Shown: positions 24,247 to 35,958, counted from the first letter of the stretch. The stretch is 64,000 bases of DNA from Erpetoichthys calabaricus (GCF_900747795.2 NC_041404.2:78438616-78502615), one strand, 5' to 3'. Notes: generated by a model from the letters alone, not told the origin. Numbers and translations are program-made.

Positions 24247-25230
24247 TACATGAGATTTATCTGCTTCCTTTTGAAATGACACCTTCTCAGCAGCAGGGCA
24301 ATACCCCAAAAACCCTGGGACATTGCAGAGGTGGATGGCACCAGATACACAATGTAGTCTTCTGTCTACTACCAATAAAAAGTTACATGTCCAGGGCAAT
24401 CCAATACATCCTGTGCTTCACAATTTAGATACATTTAACTGCATTTAGTATAGTGTTTTAGCTTGGAAAAGTTTATTACACTGGTGACATGGATGAGATA
24501 TTAAAAATAAACAAAATGGTGACAGCTGGAAGCCCTCTTCAATCTTTTAGTAATGAGAAGTCTCCTCCTCATTGCCTGCTATTATTTATGCCAGAGATGT
24601 TCACCAGCACTGGACATTACTAGATGGATTGGGCATAACAATTTGAAATGGCAGCAAATCAATAGAATGATGATTTGAAATTAAAATTTCTCTCTTTATT
24701 AGTCTGTAGCCAAGGTCGCAATATTTATGGGGACTTTCAGTGCTCTCCGAAGAGCTATAAGAATTTCAAACAGGCTCAGGAGATGTGCTTGATCCCCCAG
24801 GATAGTGGGTTTTCTGCACAGAATCATGCAACAAAAATTCCCCTAGGAATATCAAACTGTTAAAGATGCTGGTAACAAAGACCAATCCATCTGCTCATTT
24901 AAAACCTAAAGACAAGCTGACAGAGATAACTCCATCACAGAGACGTCAGAAGTGAAAATGCAAGCATTCAGTTGTGTGGTGTCGAGCCATTGTTATTGGA
25001 AGCGAATCTGAATTTGGCATCTGATTTACAGCCAATTAGAGCGAAGTATTCATGTGGCAGATGTTAAAATTTAGAGAATAATGAATGGCAAATCTGCTGC
25101 TAATGTGCATACATCAGCTACACACACACCATTATGCTGTACACTGTGTATATATATATATATATAGTGACACAGATGATGCAGGTTGGCTGGCTCCTGT
25201 CTAGAATGGATGGCTCCTTGCCCAGCACAG

Positions 25231-25590
25231 GACACCAATTGTTATAGAAAAATGTGGTGGAGGGACAACCATCCGGGTGGGGAAGCTGGTCCCTTTCCCA
25301 GCCGGGAGGCCATATTAATGGAAGGTCAAAGGTAAACAGCTTCCCTGGTCCATGTATTCCACCATTACACAGAGTAGTAGCCACTTACTTGTGGAACTCT
25401 GCAGGGCATATTGGGAGATGTAGTCCTGATGGAAGGTTCTGTTGGGATACTTGGGTGCCACCAGGTGGAGCTGCAGGGGAACATAGTCCCCACTTTGTTG
25501 GGCTTCTGCCTGATCCAGAAGTGCTTCCATCATGCAATGTGGTGACACCAAAATAGACTTTTATTTTCTGGAGTGTTATTAAGGTTTTAG
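25231..25590. repeat. Unclassified interspersed repeat
   Basis: A GC-richer block in AT-rich surroundings: 'gggaagctggtccctttccc', 'gaggccatattaatggaagg', 'gcatattgggagatgtagtc', 'gggtgccaccaggtggagct', 'gaagtgcttccatcatgc'. It has no coding frame with recognisable motifs. It shares a 'cacc...ggtgg' style block with 19337-19980. Confidence 0.35.
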
Positions 25591-25790
25591 TCATGGATGC
25601 AATTTCTGTTTACTGTCTCTTCTATTTGCACTGTGCCTGTTTAGTTAAGAAATAACAGGCGTCTTTAAGCTACAGGAGAGGTTTTGGAAACTGCAATTGT
25701 GTGTGATGGGCGAAATAGCCGAGCATCATTTCATATTGGTTTTCATTATTTTAAAACTCAATTGACCCTCAATAAATTAATAAAAATATT

Positions 25791-25815
25791 GGGGGTGGGG
25801 GGGGGGTGGGGGGGT
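25791..25815 (+). repeat. G-rich run with G-quadruplex potential
   Basis: Three to four G tracts of 4-10 bases separated by single T, inside a strongly AT-rich setting. It satisfies the usual sequence pattern for an intramolecular G-quadruplex on the plus strand. Confidence 0.8.
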
Positions 25816-27342
25816 GTCAAACACAAACAGTGAAGAATTAATTTTTTTCTATTGTTTTTCAGTGTCTGTGTTCTTTGTTTAATTGTTTTTAAGCTAATCT
25901 TTCATTTTTTTCTAAAAATAATGCCATATTATTTGTTTTTAATTATTTACTATTTTGTATTGTGGTACTTATACAGTGAAACCTGTATTGCAATATGTAT
26001 TGTAGGAGGATCAAGTGTATGGTTTCCTGCCTGGTAAGAATATGGAGTAGTTGGGCAGCTGTAAAAATGCTCCTTGCCTTAGGAGGTATTATTTAATGCA
26101 CCAGCATCGATTGTACCCTACTTGTGTTCACATTGCCGTAAATAAAGGTGTCGGCCAATTCCATTTATCCATCCATTCTCCAAACTTGCTTATCCCAAGC
26201 AGGGTCACGGGCAATTACAGATTAAAGGAGTAGAAACTCGAAAGACCCCACTCTCACCTCACTACTCCACCCACAAGGCACACACATATACTAACAAATT
26301 ATGTTCACCACATATGTCAATTATAAATCAGGTACAGGCATTGAAGTAGAAAAATGGTTCTAAGCTTTACATCAGGTCAGCTTCGCCTTCCATTTCTAGT
26401 TATTTGTTTAAGTCAATGAAAGTAACAAACTATAATCAAATCTATGGGAAAATCAACTTTCCTTTCTTACACAGTCATCAAATATCATTTTTAGAAGGCC
26501 TATATAATATAAAATGGAACATTCTGAATTCTCATATTTGCGGTAGTCTCATTATCTTCCACATTCATGATCACATCTATGTTGGTGTCATTGAACTGAA
26601 CGTTTCTGTGAAAAGCTACTACAAGTGGTGATATCAACCGTCTTTTGTAATGTCAGTCTCCTTAATCTCAATTGCAGACTTTACAGCTTGCTTTTTATTT
26701 TTTATGCATTTTTTCTTAAGCTGCAAATGTTCAGTTATAGTTTTTGGCAAAACAGCATCTTGTGTTTCTCTGTTTAATATTTCACTGTACCACTGGGCTC
26801 TTCCTTTGAATAACTATCCATCTTGTCTTTTCTCTATTGCAGCATAGTAACACAATCTCATAAAAGTCACCTTTTAGACATCTGCTGTGATCATGTCCTA
26901 CCTACTACTACAGTATTTTCCTTTTAAAAATACTCCGACAGGACACAGAATCCATTACATTTGTAATATTACAGCTCTCTGAATTATTAAAATACTGAGA
27001 TGTATACGTGATATCTTTTTCATGATGATAGGAATGAAAGCATGTTATTAAACATGGGAACACGGTGGCGCAGTGATTGTTCATGTCTCACGCAAGATGC
27101 TTGCTGTGCCATGTGCAACCTTCGATGAAATAATTTGCAAATTTAATAATTTGCAGCAGTACTGTCTCTTTCAAACATACTAACCTCCAATTCCTGTCCT
27201 TACTTTTCTTTCTCCAAATACCCAATCGCCACACAATCAGCTCTGTAATAGACGTTAAGCCATCTGTAAGCTTAGAACAACGATTCTTCAAAACGTTTTT
27301 TGAAAAACGATGAAATATCTTCATAGTACATGTTTAATTATT

Positions 27343-27425
27343 CTATCCATCTATCCTTCCAGCAAGAATACAGCACGAGGCTGGAACAATCCGTGAACTA
27401 GCTAGCTCTGCGGCACCGTGTCCTC
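27343..27425 (-). mobile_element. 83 bp SINE insertion with 15 bp target duplication
   Basis: The insert is bounded by 'acatgtttaattatt' at 27328-27342 and again at 27426-27440, identical over 15 bp. Read on the minus strand it begins 'gaggacacggtgccgcag' and ends 'aaggatagatggatag', a tRNA-like head joined to a short GGAT tail. The head matches 'aacacggtggcgcagtg' at 27060 in the opposite orientation. It is a very short but complete-looking retroinsertion. Confidence 0.85.
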
Positions 27426-27547
27426 ACATGTTTAATTATTAACAATATACATTATTTAAATGAAGTTAAAGTTTTATCTGTATAATATAATTAACATATT
27501 TTGCTGCATTTCATCTTAAAAATGATATCATCATCATATGTAAATAT

Positions 27548-29245
27548 CCATCCATCCATCCATCCTCTTCCGCTTATCCGAGGTCGGGTCGCGGGGGCAG
27601 CAGCTTGAGCAGAGATGCCCAGACTTCCCTCTCCCCGGCCACTTCTTCTAGCTCTTCCGGGAGAATCCCGAGGCGTTCCCAGGCCAGCCGGGAGACATAG
27701 TCCCTCCAGCGTGTCCTGGGTCTTCCCCGGGGCCTCCTCCCGGTTGGACGTGCCCGGAACACCTCACCAGGGAGGCGTCCAGGAGGCATCCTGATCAGAT
27801 GCCCGAGCCCCTCATCTGACTCCTCTCGATGCGGAGGAGCAGTGGCTCTACTCTGAGCCCCTCCCGGATGACTGAGCTTCTCACCCTATCTTTAAGGGAG
27901 AGCCCAGACACCCTACGGAGGAAACTCATTTCAGCCGCTTGTATTTGCGATCTCGTTCTTTCGGTCACTACCCATAGCTCATGACCATAGGTGAGGGTAG
28001 GAACATAGATCGACCGGTAAATTGAGAGCTTTGCCTTACGGCTCAGCTCCTTTTTCACCACGACAGACCGATGCAGAGCCAGCATCACTGCGGACGCCAC
28101 ACTGATCCGCCTGTCGATCTCACGCTCCATTCTTCCCTCACTCGTTAACAAGACCACGAGATACTTGAACTCCTCCACTTGAGGCAGGATCTCGCTCCCA
28201 ACCCTGAGAGGGCACTCCACCCTTTTCCGGCTGAGGACCATGGTCTCGGATTTGGAGGTGCTGATTCCCATCCCAGCCGCTTCACACTCAGCTGCGAACC
28301 GATCCAGAGAGAGCTGAAGATCACGGCCTGATGAAGCAAACAGGACAACATCATATGCAAAAAGCAGTGACCCAATCCTGAGTCCACCAAACCGGACCCC
28401 CTCAACACCCTGGCTGCGCCTAGAAATTCTGTCCATAAAAGTTATGAACAGAATCGGTGACAAAGGGCAGCCCTGGCAGAGTCCAACTCTCACTGGAAAC
28501 GGGTTTGACTTACTGCCGGCAATGCGGACCAAGTGTGATCCCTCTGTAGTTGGAACACACCCTCCGGTCCCCCTTCTTAAAGAGGGGGACCACCACCCCG
28601 GTCTGCCAATCCAGAGGCACTGTCCCTGATGTCCATGCGATGTTGTAGAGACGTGTCAACCAAGACAGCCCTACAACATCCAGAGCCTTGAGGAACTCCG
28701 GGCATATCTCATCCACCCCCAGGGCCCTGCCACCAAGGAGTTTTTTGATCACCTCAGTGACCTCAGTCCCAGAGATGGGAGAGCCCACCTCGGAGTCCCC
28801 AGGCTCTGCTTCCTCATTGGAAGGCATGTTATTGGGATTGAGGAGGTTTTCGAAGTACACCCACCACCGACCCACAACGTCCCGAGTCGAGGTCAGCAGT
28901 GCACCATCCCCACCATATACAGTGTTGACACTGCACTGCTTCCCCCCCTGAGACGCCGGATGGTGGACCAGAATCTCCTCGAAGCCGTCCGAATGTCGTT
29001 CTCCATGGCCTCCCCAAACTCCTCCCATGCCCGAGTTTTTGCCTCAGCAACCACCAAAGCTGCATTCCGCTTGGCCTGCCGGTACCTATTAGCTGCCTCC
29101 AGAGTCCCATAGGACAAAAGGGACCGGTCGGACTCCTTCTTCAGCTTGACAGCATCTCTTACCGCCGGTGTCCACCAACGGGTTCGGGGATTGCCGCCAT
29201 GACAGGCACGGACCACCTTACGGCCACAGCTCCGGTCAGCTCCGG
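27548..29245 (-). mobile_element. RTE-like LINE, 5'-truncated, with 14 bp target duplication
   Basis: A 1698 bp insertion bounded by 'tcatatgtaaatat' at 27534-27547 and 29246-29259, identical over 14 bp. The 3' end on the minus strand is a (GGAT)n-type tail, here (CCAT)n at 27548. The 5' edge lies after the endonuclease, so it is a truncated copy; the edge holds a short repeat 'agctccggtc' twice. The GC content is far above the flanks. The clade is RTE-like from the C-terminal zinc-finger-less tail with 'GRRPRGRPRTRW'. Confidence 0.92.
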
Positions 29246-29249
29246 TCAT
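27574..29249 (-). pseudogene. LINE reverse transcriptase with lost palm segment
   Basis: In order on the minus strand: 'GRKVVRACHGGNPRTRWW' (29220), 'EFGEAMENDIRTASRRFW' (29000), 'GRALGVDEICPEFLKAL' (28710), 'PLFKKGDRRVCSNYRGIT' (28570), then directly 'VRIAGSKSNPFPVRVGL' (28530), 'CQGCPLSPILFITFMDRIS' (28470), 'LLFAYDVVLFASS' (28360, the family has FADD), 'KVEEFKYL'-type segment (28170), 'LTYGHELWVVTER' (27980) and 'RPRGRPRTRWRDYVSRLAWE' (27700). The block between 'NYRGIT' and 'VRIAGSK', which normally holds the first palm Asp, is missing (roughly 0.3 kb). The reading moves between frames at least three times. Confidence 0.88.
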
Positions 29250-29575
29250 ATGTAAATATGAGCTTTATAAAGTGGTGCAGGTTGTGCAATATTATAACTG
29301 TAGTGCAAGTTTACAGTGAGGTAATTGTACTTATAAGTACAAACAGTTCTACAAGGAGCACTTGAATGACTGATTGAGTGCGTTTAAAGTTCTTGGGATG
29401 AAACTGTTTCTGAACCATGAGATCCATACAGGAAAGGCTCTGAAGTGTTTTGCCATGGCTGAGGCAGCGTGTGCTTGATGCTGTATACCGATAATTCTCT
29501 TTCCGATCAGCTGCTGCTGTGATTCCAAACTCAGATACAGTGATATAAATACTCCGAGTGGTGCAGTGAGAGTAA

Positions 29576-29637
29576 TATGGAAAAAGATGATCCGCTGTGG
29601 CAACCCTTGACGGGAGCAGCTGAAAGAAGAAAAAGAA
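29576..29637 (+). mobile_element. 62 bp RTE tail insertion with 16 bp target duplication
   Basis: The insert 'tatggaaaaagatgatccgc' to 'ctgaaagaagaaaaagaa' is the extreme 3' end of the RTE family at 15.5 kb. It is bounded by 'ggtgcagtgagagtaa' at 29560-29575 and again at 29638-29653, identical over 16 bp. It is thus a complete retroinsertion event that copied only about 60 bases before ending. Confidence 0.92.
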
Positions 29638-30432
29638 GGTGCAGTGAGAGTAACAACGCTAAAGCAGTTATGGTATTTGGAGTACTATGGCTATTTCCTG
29701 GACCATTATATTGTTACAGGTTAATTACAATCAGATACATTACACTAATAAACAATATGCAGTTAATTTCAGTGTATTTATAAAGCCGCATCAGGAATGT
29801 GGATCTAAGAAAGAAAGGGTAACCACACAGGAACACAGCCTGAAAAAAACACCTGGCAGTGAGCACATTGCCGATGTAACCTGTGTAAGTAGTGCTCTTC
29901 AAGTAAACATTTATGTAAAGATGTAAAAGCAGTTTTTGCAAATGAGCGGAAGTTGTTTTGGTGTGAAGCCTTGCTACTCCAGTCTATAGCTTCACCAGTG
30001 TGTATTACGTCCTAAACTAAGATCAAAGATCTAGCCTCAGTGATTCACAGGTAATCACATGCTTATCGGTGAAACACCTTCTGTGTTTGGCTTGATGGTC
30101 AACAGGAGCCATTGCCTTTGTTCGTTTACATGCCATAACGATGTGTATCAGTCGCTATTGTGATCATAAGGATTATGAAGCTGAAAACACCTGAGAATAA
30201 CTGACTTTGCACAGATATGTGTTTGTATTTGTTGCACCTCTGCAATTTATCTCACACTAGGCAGATGTCACCGCTGGTCTTTTCCTTTCTGCCATGACAG
30301 ACAAAACCCTTAGCAATACTTTGTGAGTACCATTGTGGCTGGCTGGCTTGATGCTTAGTGGGAGCCAGAGCTGTCATTCTTCTTCCTTCAGGAGTAACAC
30401 AGTTGATGCCAGGATTATCCTTCATCTTCAAT

Positions 30433-30720
30433 CCGAGGACTGGTGGCTCTGAAGCTAGGGGTCTGTGCCGGCAATCAGATGGTTTAAATCCTGTAAACGC
30501 CAGAAGTGACTCTACTCCATTGGGCTCTTGAGCAAGGCCCTTAACCCGCAATTGCTTTGGCTTGGGTATGCCATTAATCTGCATCCAGTTCTACAAGAAG
30601 GTCCTCCAACTTACAGGGAAAACTTGGGGGTTTGTGGCAGTATTGGCACTCCAGCCACCGTAAAAAAAAACCTCACCCTGTTACAGTGTAGTGCTGTGGT
30701 ATCACCCTCTGCACCCGGGT
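30433..30720 (+). mobile_element. tRNA-derived SINE
   Basis: A B-box-like 'ggtttaaatcctg' at 30480, then 'gaagtgactctactccattg', 'ggctcttgagcaaggccctt', 'aacccgcaattgctttgg', 'ggtcctccaacttacaggg', 'ggcactccagccaccgt' and 'tgcacccgggtccc'. The 'gagcaaggcccttaaccc' block is shared by many fish SINEs. This family differs from the one at 6710 and 46038. It is diverged. Confidence 0.6.
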
Positions 30721-30779
30721 CCCAATCATTATGGTTTGGCATGTGGTGAGTGTGGCAATGCGCTATCAGCACATGCTCC

Positions 30780-31068
30780 CAAGCTCTTCTTCCTATCACA
30801 TAAGCGACCTCTACAATTTGCTTCACATCCAGCTGAGGTCACTCCTCTTCTTTTTCTCTCTGCCATGTCACCTTTTCCATCAGTTTGCTATGCAGCTTGC
30901 CATTATAAAGACATGAGCACCGATAACTTTGTGGGGGTTGCCATCAGCCAAATGTTGTGCTTCATCGGCCTCAATGAAATAATACGTTTTCAGTTACAAA
31001 CAAAATTAAGGCTGTAGCCCTAGTAGTTTTTGAGTAATTGTGTGACAGACACAACCCTTAGCATTTTA
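30780..31068 (+). repeat. Unclassified repeat unit, interrupted by Tc1 copy A2
   Basis: Same family as 19030-19336: 'ccagctgaggtcactcctct', 'tgccatgtcaccttttcc', 'gtagccctagtagtttttga', 'gtaattgtgtgacag', 'cttagcatttta'. Its end is joined to the Tc1 element at a TA, and the lost continuation 'tatat...' reappears after the transposon at 32687. Older, more worn relatives sit at 30085-30370. Confidence 0.55.
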
Positions 31069-32686
31069 CAGTGGTGTGAAAAATTATTTGCCCCCTTCCT
31101 GATTTCTTATTCTTTTGCATGTTTGTCACACAAAATGTTTCTGATCATCAAACACATTTAACCATTAGTCAAATATAACACAAGTAAACACAAAATGCAG
31201 TTTGTAAATGGTGGTTTTTATTATTTAGGGAGAAAAAAAAAATCCAAACCTACATGGCCCTGTGTGAAAAAGTAATTGCCCCTGAACCTAATAACTGGTT
31301 GGGCCACCCTTAGCAGCAATAACTGCAATCAAGCGTTTGCGATAACTTGCAATGAGTCTATTACAGCGCTCTGGAGGAATTTTGGCCCACTCATCTTTGC
31401 AAAATTGTTGTAATTCAGCTTTATTTGAGGGTTTTCTAGCATGAACCGCCTTTTTAAGGTCATGCCATAGCATCTCAATTGGATTCAGGTCAGGACTTTG
31501 ACTAGGCCACTCCAAAGTCTTCATTTTGTTTTTCTTCAGCCATTCAGAGGTGGATTTCCTGGTGTGTTTTGGGTCATTGTCCTGTTGCAGCACCCAAGAT
31601 CGCTTCAGCTTGAGTTGACGAACAGATGGCCGGACATTCTCCTTCAGGATTTTTTGGTAGACAGTAGAATTCATGGTTCCATCTATCACAGCAAGCCTTC
31701 CAGGTCCTGAAGCAGCAAAACAACCCCAGACCATCACACTACCACCACCATATTTTACTGTTGGTATGATGTTCTTTTTCTGAAATGCTGTGTTCCTTTT
31801 ACGCCAGATGTAACGGGACATTTGCCTTCCAAAAAGTTCAACTTTTGACTCATCAGTCCACAAGGTATTTTCCCAAAAGTCTTGGCAATCATTGAGATGT
31901 TTCTTAGCAAAATTGAGACGAGCCCTAATGTTCTTTTTGCTTAACAGTGGTTTGCGTCTTGGAAATCTGCCATGCAGGCCGTTTTTGCCCAGTCTCTTTC
32001 TTATGGTGGAGTCGTGAACACTGACCTTAATTGAGGCAAGTGAGGCCTGCAGTTCTTTAGACGTTGTCCTGGGGTCTTTTGTGACCTCTCGGATGAGTCG
32101 TCTCTGCGCTCTTGGGGTAATTTTGGTCGGCCGGCCACTCCTGGGAAGGTTCACCACTGTTCCATGTTTTTGCCATTTGTGGATAATGGCTCTCACTGTG
32201 GTTCACTGGAGTCCCAAAGCTTTAGAAATGGCTTTATAACCTTTACCAGACTGATAGATCTCAATTACTTCTGTTCTCATTTGTTCCTGAATTTCTTTGG
32301 ATCTTGGCATGATGTCTAGCTTTTGAGGTGCTTTTGGTCTACTTCTCTGTGTCAGGCAGCTCCTATTTAAGTGATTTCTTGATTGAAACAGGTGTGGCAG
32401 TAATCAGGCCTGGGGGTGGCTACGGAAATTGAACTCAGGTGTGATACACCACAGTTAGGTTATTTTTTAACAAGGGGGCAATTACTTTTTCACACAGGGC
32501 CATGTAGGTTTGGATTTTTTTTCTCCCTAAATAATAAAAACCATCATTTACAAACTGCATTTTGTGTTTACTTGTGTTATATTTGACTAATGGTTACATG
32601 TGTTTGATGATCAGAAACATTTTGTGTGACAAACATGCAAAAAAATAAGAAATCAGGAAGGGGGCAAATAGTTTTTCACACCACTG
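31069..32686 (-). mobile_element. Tc1-type DNA transposon, complete (copy A2)
   Basis: 1618 bp, the same length as A1, inverted, with TA at 31067-31068 and 32687-32688. Terminal repeats are about 212 bp with the same IR/DR layout. Conserved-site comparison of the two copies shows few differences, so both are young. It sits in the end of an older repeat unit (see 30780-31068). Confidence 0.95.
31288..32310 (-). pseudogene. Tc1 transposase, one nonsense codon at a different site
   Basis: 340 codons from ATG at 32308-32310, starting MPRSKEIQEQMR. All domains described for A1 are present, including 'LWTDES', 'QQDNDPKHT' and 'SPDLNPIE' (DD34E). The only break is codon 36 (32203-32205), TGA where A1 has CGA (Q-R-T-T context). 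At codon 71, where A1 is broken, this copy has CGA. Against A1 I count about eight to ten residue differences, for example FAAS/FAGS, MLWH/MVWH, RCNR/RCKR. No frameshift is present. Confidence 0.93.
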
Positions 32687-32689
32687 TAT

Positions 32690-33377
32690 ATACACACCAT
32701 TAAAGCGAAGTATCTTTCCAATTCCATCAAACAACTGAGGCTTTCATTTAAAGGAACAAAAAGGAAGAAGCAGAGACAAGAACAGAAAAACCAAACTTTA
32801 TTAAACCAACTCTCAGTGGAGTCTGTGTGTGTTCAGTGTTTGTACATAACAATGGACAGACGACCAGAAATACAGAATAGCAGCAGGCGAATGTCCTCTG
32901 GTTTAGCGCTGAAACACAGAGCAGAACCATGAGTAATAACATTTAAGGAGGAGATTTAAAGAAAACCACAAGAGAGACAAGAACAACCATCCAAGATCAT
33001 CTGTGTTTCTAATCCCAGGCTTAGCACTGGGGCAGTTTCTGTGTCATTATGGCAGGAATTTCTCTTTAGGCGTTTATGCTGAGAGACTCTCATTGAGTCA
33101 CTAAGACTAGTATGTATTAGGGAGCTGACAAGCGTTAAGTCAGCATATTCTATGATGAGGGCTATTCATGTGCTTGCATAATTTGATAAATTACCAATAA
33201 TGAAGCAGGATGTTTTTGTAGTCACTGAATACAGCTGCATGGTAGTGTTTGTAACAATTATACTCTTATAAAGTTTGGGCTTAATGAGATGAGATAAATT
33301 GTGCATTTAAGAAAGCAACATTCTTCCTAACCAGTCAGCAAAGCTCTAGGCTGCAAAGACACATGTATCCAGTGCCA
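32690..33377. other. No recognisable feature
   Basis: AT-rich sequence without supported gene or repeat. The first few bases after 32687 continue the repeat unit that the Tc1 element interrupted. Confidence 0.45.
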
Positions 33378-33700
33378 ATGGCGATGTTTCTAAGGCCTAC
33401 CACATGATCACAGGATAGTGAACAAGCAGATGCTATCAGCTGTGTTTCAGGGCGTATATTATACCCCCAGTTGGTCATGACTTTTTAAGTTTTTTCAACG
33501 TGATGTCTGTTATATCTTATCTTTGGTTCCTTCTTATGCATGGCGATGTTTCTAAGGCCTACCACATGATCACAGGATAGTGAACAAGCAGATGCTATCA
33601 GCTGTGTTTCAGGGCGTATATTGTACGCCCAGTTGGTCATGACTTTTAAGTTTTTTCAACGTGATGTCTGTTATATCTTATCTTTGGTTCCTTCTTATGC
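33378..33700 (+). repeat. 162 bp tandem duplication
   Basis: The unit beginning atggcgatgtttctaagg at 33378 is repeated from 33540. The two units differ by about three changes ('tattatacccccag' against 'tattgtacgcccag', and one or two T fewer in a T run). The near identity implies a recent duplication. The unit has no open frame of note. Confidence 0.95.
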
Positions 33701-34599
33701 TTCTATGCATACAATTGTTAGGCATCGGCTTTTGCTCTGGAGTCACCTGAGCTCATTTAAGCTTATCGACTCTGATATTCAAGTGTTCATAACGCACCCA
33801 GCTCTTTCATTTCTTAAGCCACATCACACTACAGCAATTTTCAGTCATAGTGTTTTTACATTATCTCATTGAGTCATGGACAGTGACCACTAGTTTTGTA
33901 GTGTGTGGGTTTATTTTTATATGCTTTAAATTGCACAGTATTAATCAATGGCATTAAAAAGTCAATTACGATAACTAAACTACCTGGATGTGCAAAGATA
34001 AGACTTTTCAAGCAAACTATTGTGCAAAGAGAAAATGGGCACAGTAAGTCTGAGCTGTGTGTGGGTAATCTACTAAGATAAAATGTGGCAAGGACGAGCT
34101 TTAAGAAAGGAACTTGGTATGGGCGCAGCTTAGATTCTGGCAAATTTAAGCCATGTATACTGGAAAAAGCAAGGTCATAAAATGTATAAGCAATGTATTA
34201 ACCAATTATTTTATAGGTCAAAGTTGTATAATCATAAATCAGCTCATCTCATGTAGTCCCCCTAACAGATTTAAAAATATATGAATCGCTTTGCTTAGGG
34301 AGATATTCTGATCAGCTCGCTCTCTTCAAAAAGAAAATAAGGATGCATTGGTAAGATTCCTCCTGCCTGGCTACTTGACTCAAAAGGGGGGCTCATTGAG
34401 GTCTTAACTTCCACAAGTGTGACACGCCCCAGAGACTCAGTCATACCAGTCTACAACTCATCACAACCGAATCAAACCTCAAATCAGTTTGATTTGCTTT
34501 TCATTTGTAGTGGTGCCCTCCTGTACGTGTGACAATTTGGACCATACAAACCAAAAAGAGGCACATCTGTCCAGTGTCTAGTGTTTGTCTTACCACAAC

Positions 34600-35400
34600 A
34601 GAACCTCCATTCCAACGAAATGCTTTGAACGCTTGGTGAAAGGCATTTCAATGATGGAGACAAAGTAATTTCAAGATAACCTCCAATTGCTTGCTGTGCA
34701 AACAGAAGTGTGGAAGGTTCTCTGCTGGTTATTGTACATCAAACCTTCCCTTTCTTGATAAGCCTGATTCATTTGTCGGAGCACTATTTTAAGATTTTCT
34801 TCAGCATTCAATACCATACTGGTTGAGAAATTGAACAGTATGAATCTTAACCCATTTGTTACATTATGGATTCAAGACTTTTATTTAACAGACAAAGTAC
34901 AAGAGACTTTTTCAAAAGTCATTCATTCAAATCCAGGCAGTCCCAAGGCTGTGTTTTATCACCATTACATTTTACTCTGTACACAAGTAACCTGATGTCC
35001 ATTGTTCTAATATCAAGTGTGCTGATGACACCATGATGATAGCAAGCATATCTGCTGAGGATGAAAGCCATTATTTAAGTCAAATGGACAGTTCGGTAAA
35101 CTGGCACAATAAGGACTATATTACTCCAAACGTCAAAGAAATGATATTTGACATTAAGAGACAGAATTCAAGCATGTTCACCCATGAGTGTTGGTTTTGT
35201 TTAACCTGCATTGACTTGACGGTCACCAATAAGGAAGACAGGAGTTTCAAAGTAAAGTGGTGGAAAGTACCAATGCATTGCAGGTTCAAGTGAGGATTGC
35301 ACTGTACTCTGTAAACAGGACAATATTGCTCCACTAACCATTTATGTTTTTGGCTGACACCGTTAACCAAGATTAGTTACAACATTTGAGGTACAATATG
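34600..35400 (+). pseudogene. L2/Rex1-type LINE reverse transcriptase relic
   Basis: Plus strand pieces in order: 'FSSAFNTIL' (near 34800, palm motif with its Asp position worn), 'TLWIQDFYLTDKVQE' (34865), 'GSPKAV' (34940), 'ILLCTQVT' (34975), and 'MMIASISAEDESHYLSQMD' after 'ADDT'-type text (35020-35095), then 'NVKEMIFDIKR'. The order matches the LINE at 20-22 kb. Several frame changes; both ends missing. The right edge adjoins a pogo-type element. Confidence 0.6.
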
Positions 35401-35405
35401 TTATA

Positions 35406-35958
35406 CCGTATATACTCGCGTATAAGTCGGGTCTTGAAACCCGAAAAATCAATCATAAAATCAGACCGCGACTTATACGCCCGTTCAAAAATTCAACACT
35501 TAAATTTTTTTTTACATCTTCTTGCCTCCTCCAATCTTGCACCAGTTTCTCAGACACATCGAATGTTATTGCAGCAGTGCAGTTACCAATTTCTTTCGTT
35601 ACTTCAACAACTTTTAATTTAAAACCAGCTTCATATTTTCTTCTGATCGAACGCTTCATTGTAGATAACGGATGCTCTTATGATAAAGGTGTATGAGGGT
35701 GTGAGATACAAAAACACAAAACAGTACAAATGTCGCTTTGGAATAGTTCGGGTATTACCGTATGGTCACGTAGGGACAATACATCGAAAAAAAGGCAGCG
35801 TGCTACGTGGTTACTCTCTCAGGTGGGCGTTAGCATATCATAATCCCTTGGACCAATAGCGTGAGCTTTCCATGTTCAACCCATACAACCGACATTTTAA
35901 AATACCAGAAATTATACGGTAAAATCAAGTTGGAGAACTTAAACGCGAGTATATACGG
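35406..35958 (-). mobile_element. pogo-type DNA element, 553 bp, perfect ends
   Basis: The ends ccgtatatactcgcgt and acgcgagtatatacgg are perfect 16 bp inverted repeats, with TA at 35404-35405 and 35959-35960. A short reading frame on the minus strand (next entry) codes for a Brinker-like DNA-binding segment, as in pogo-derived transposases. The catalytic part is gone, so this is an internally deleted, non-autonomous copy. Confidence 0.85.
35453..35659 (-). pseudogene. Brinker-like N-terminus of a pogo transposase
   Basis: 68 codons: 'YEAGFKLKVVEVTKEIGNCT' then 'AAITFDVSEKLVQDWRRQED'. The pattern F-K-L-K-V-V-E, A-A, F-x-V-S-E-K-x-V-x-D-W-R is the Brinker-type helix-turn-helix seen in POGK-like and pogo-type transposases. 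Everything after it is missing. I rate the domain match by eye only. Confidence 0.7.
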
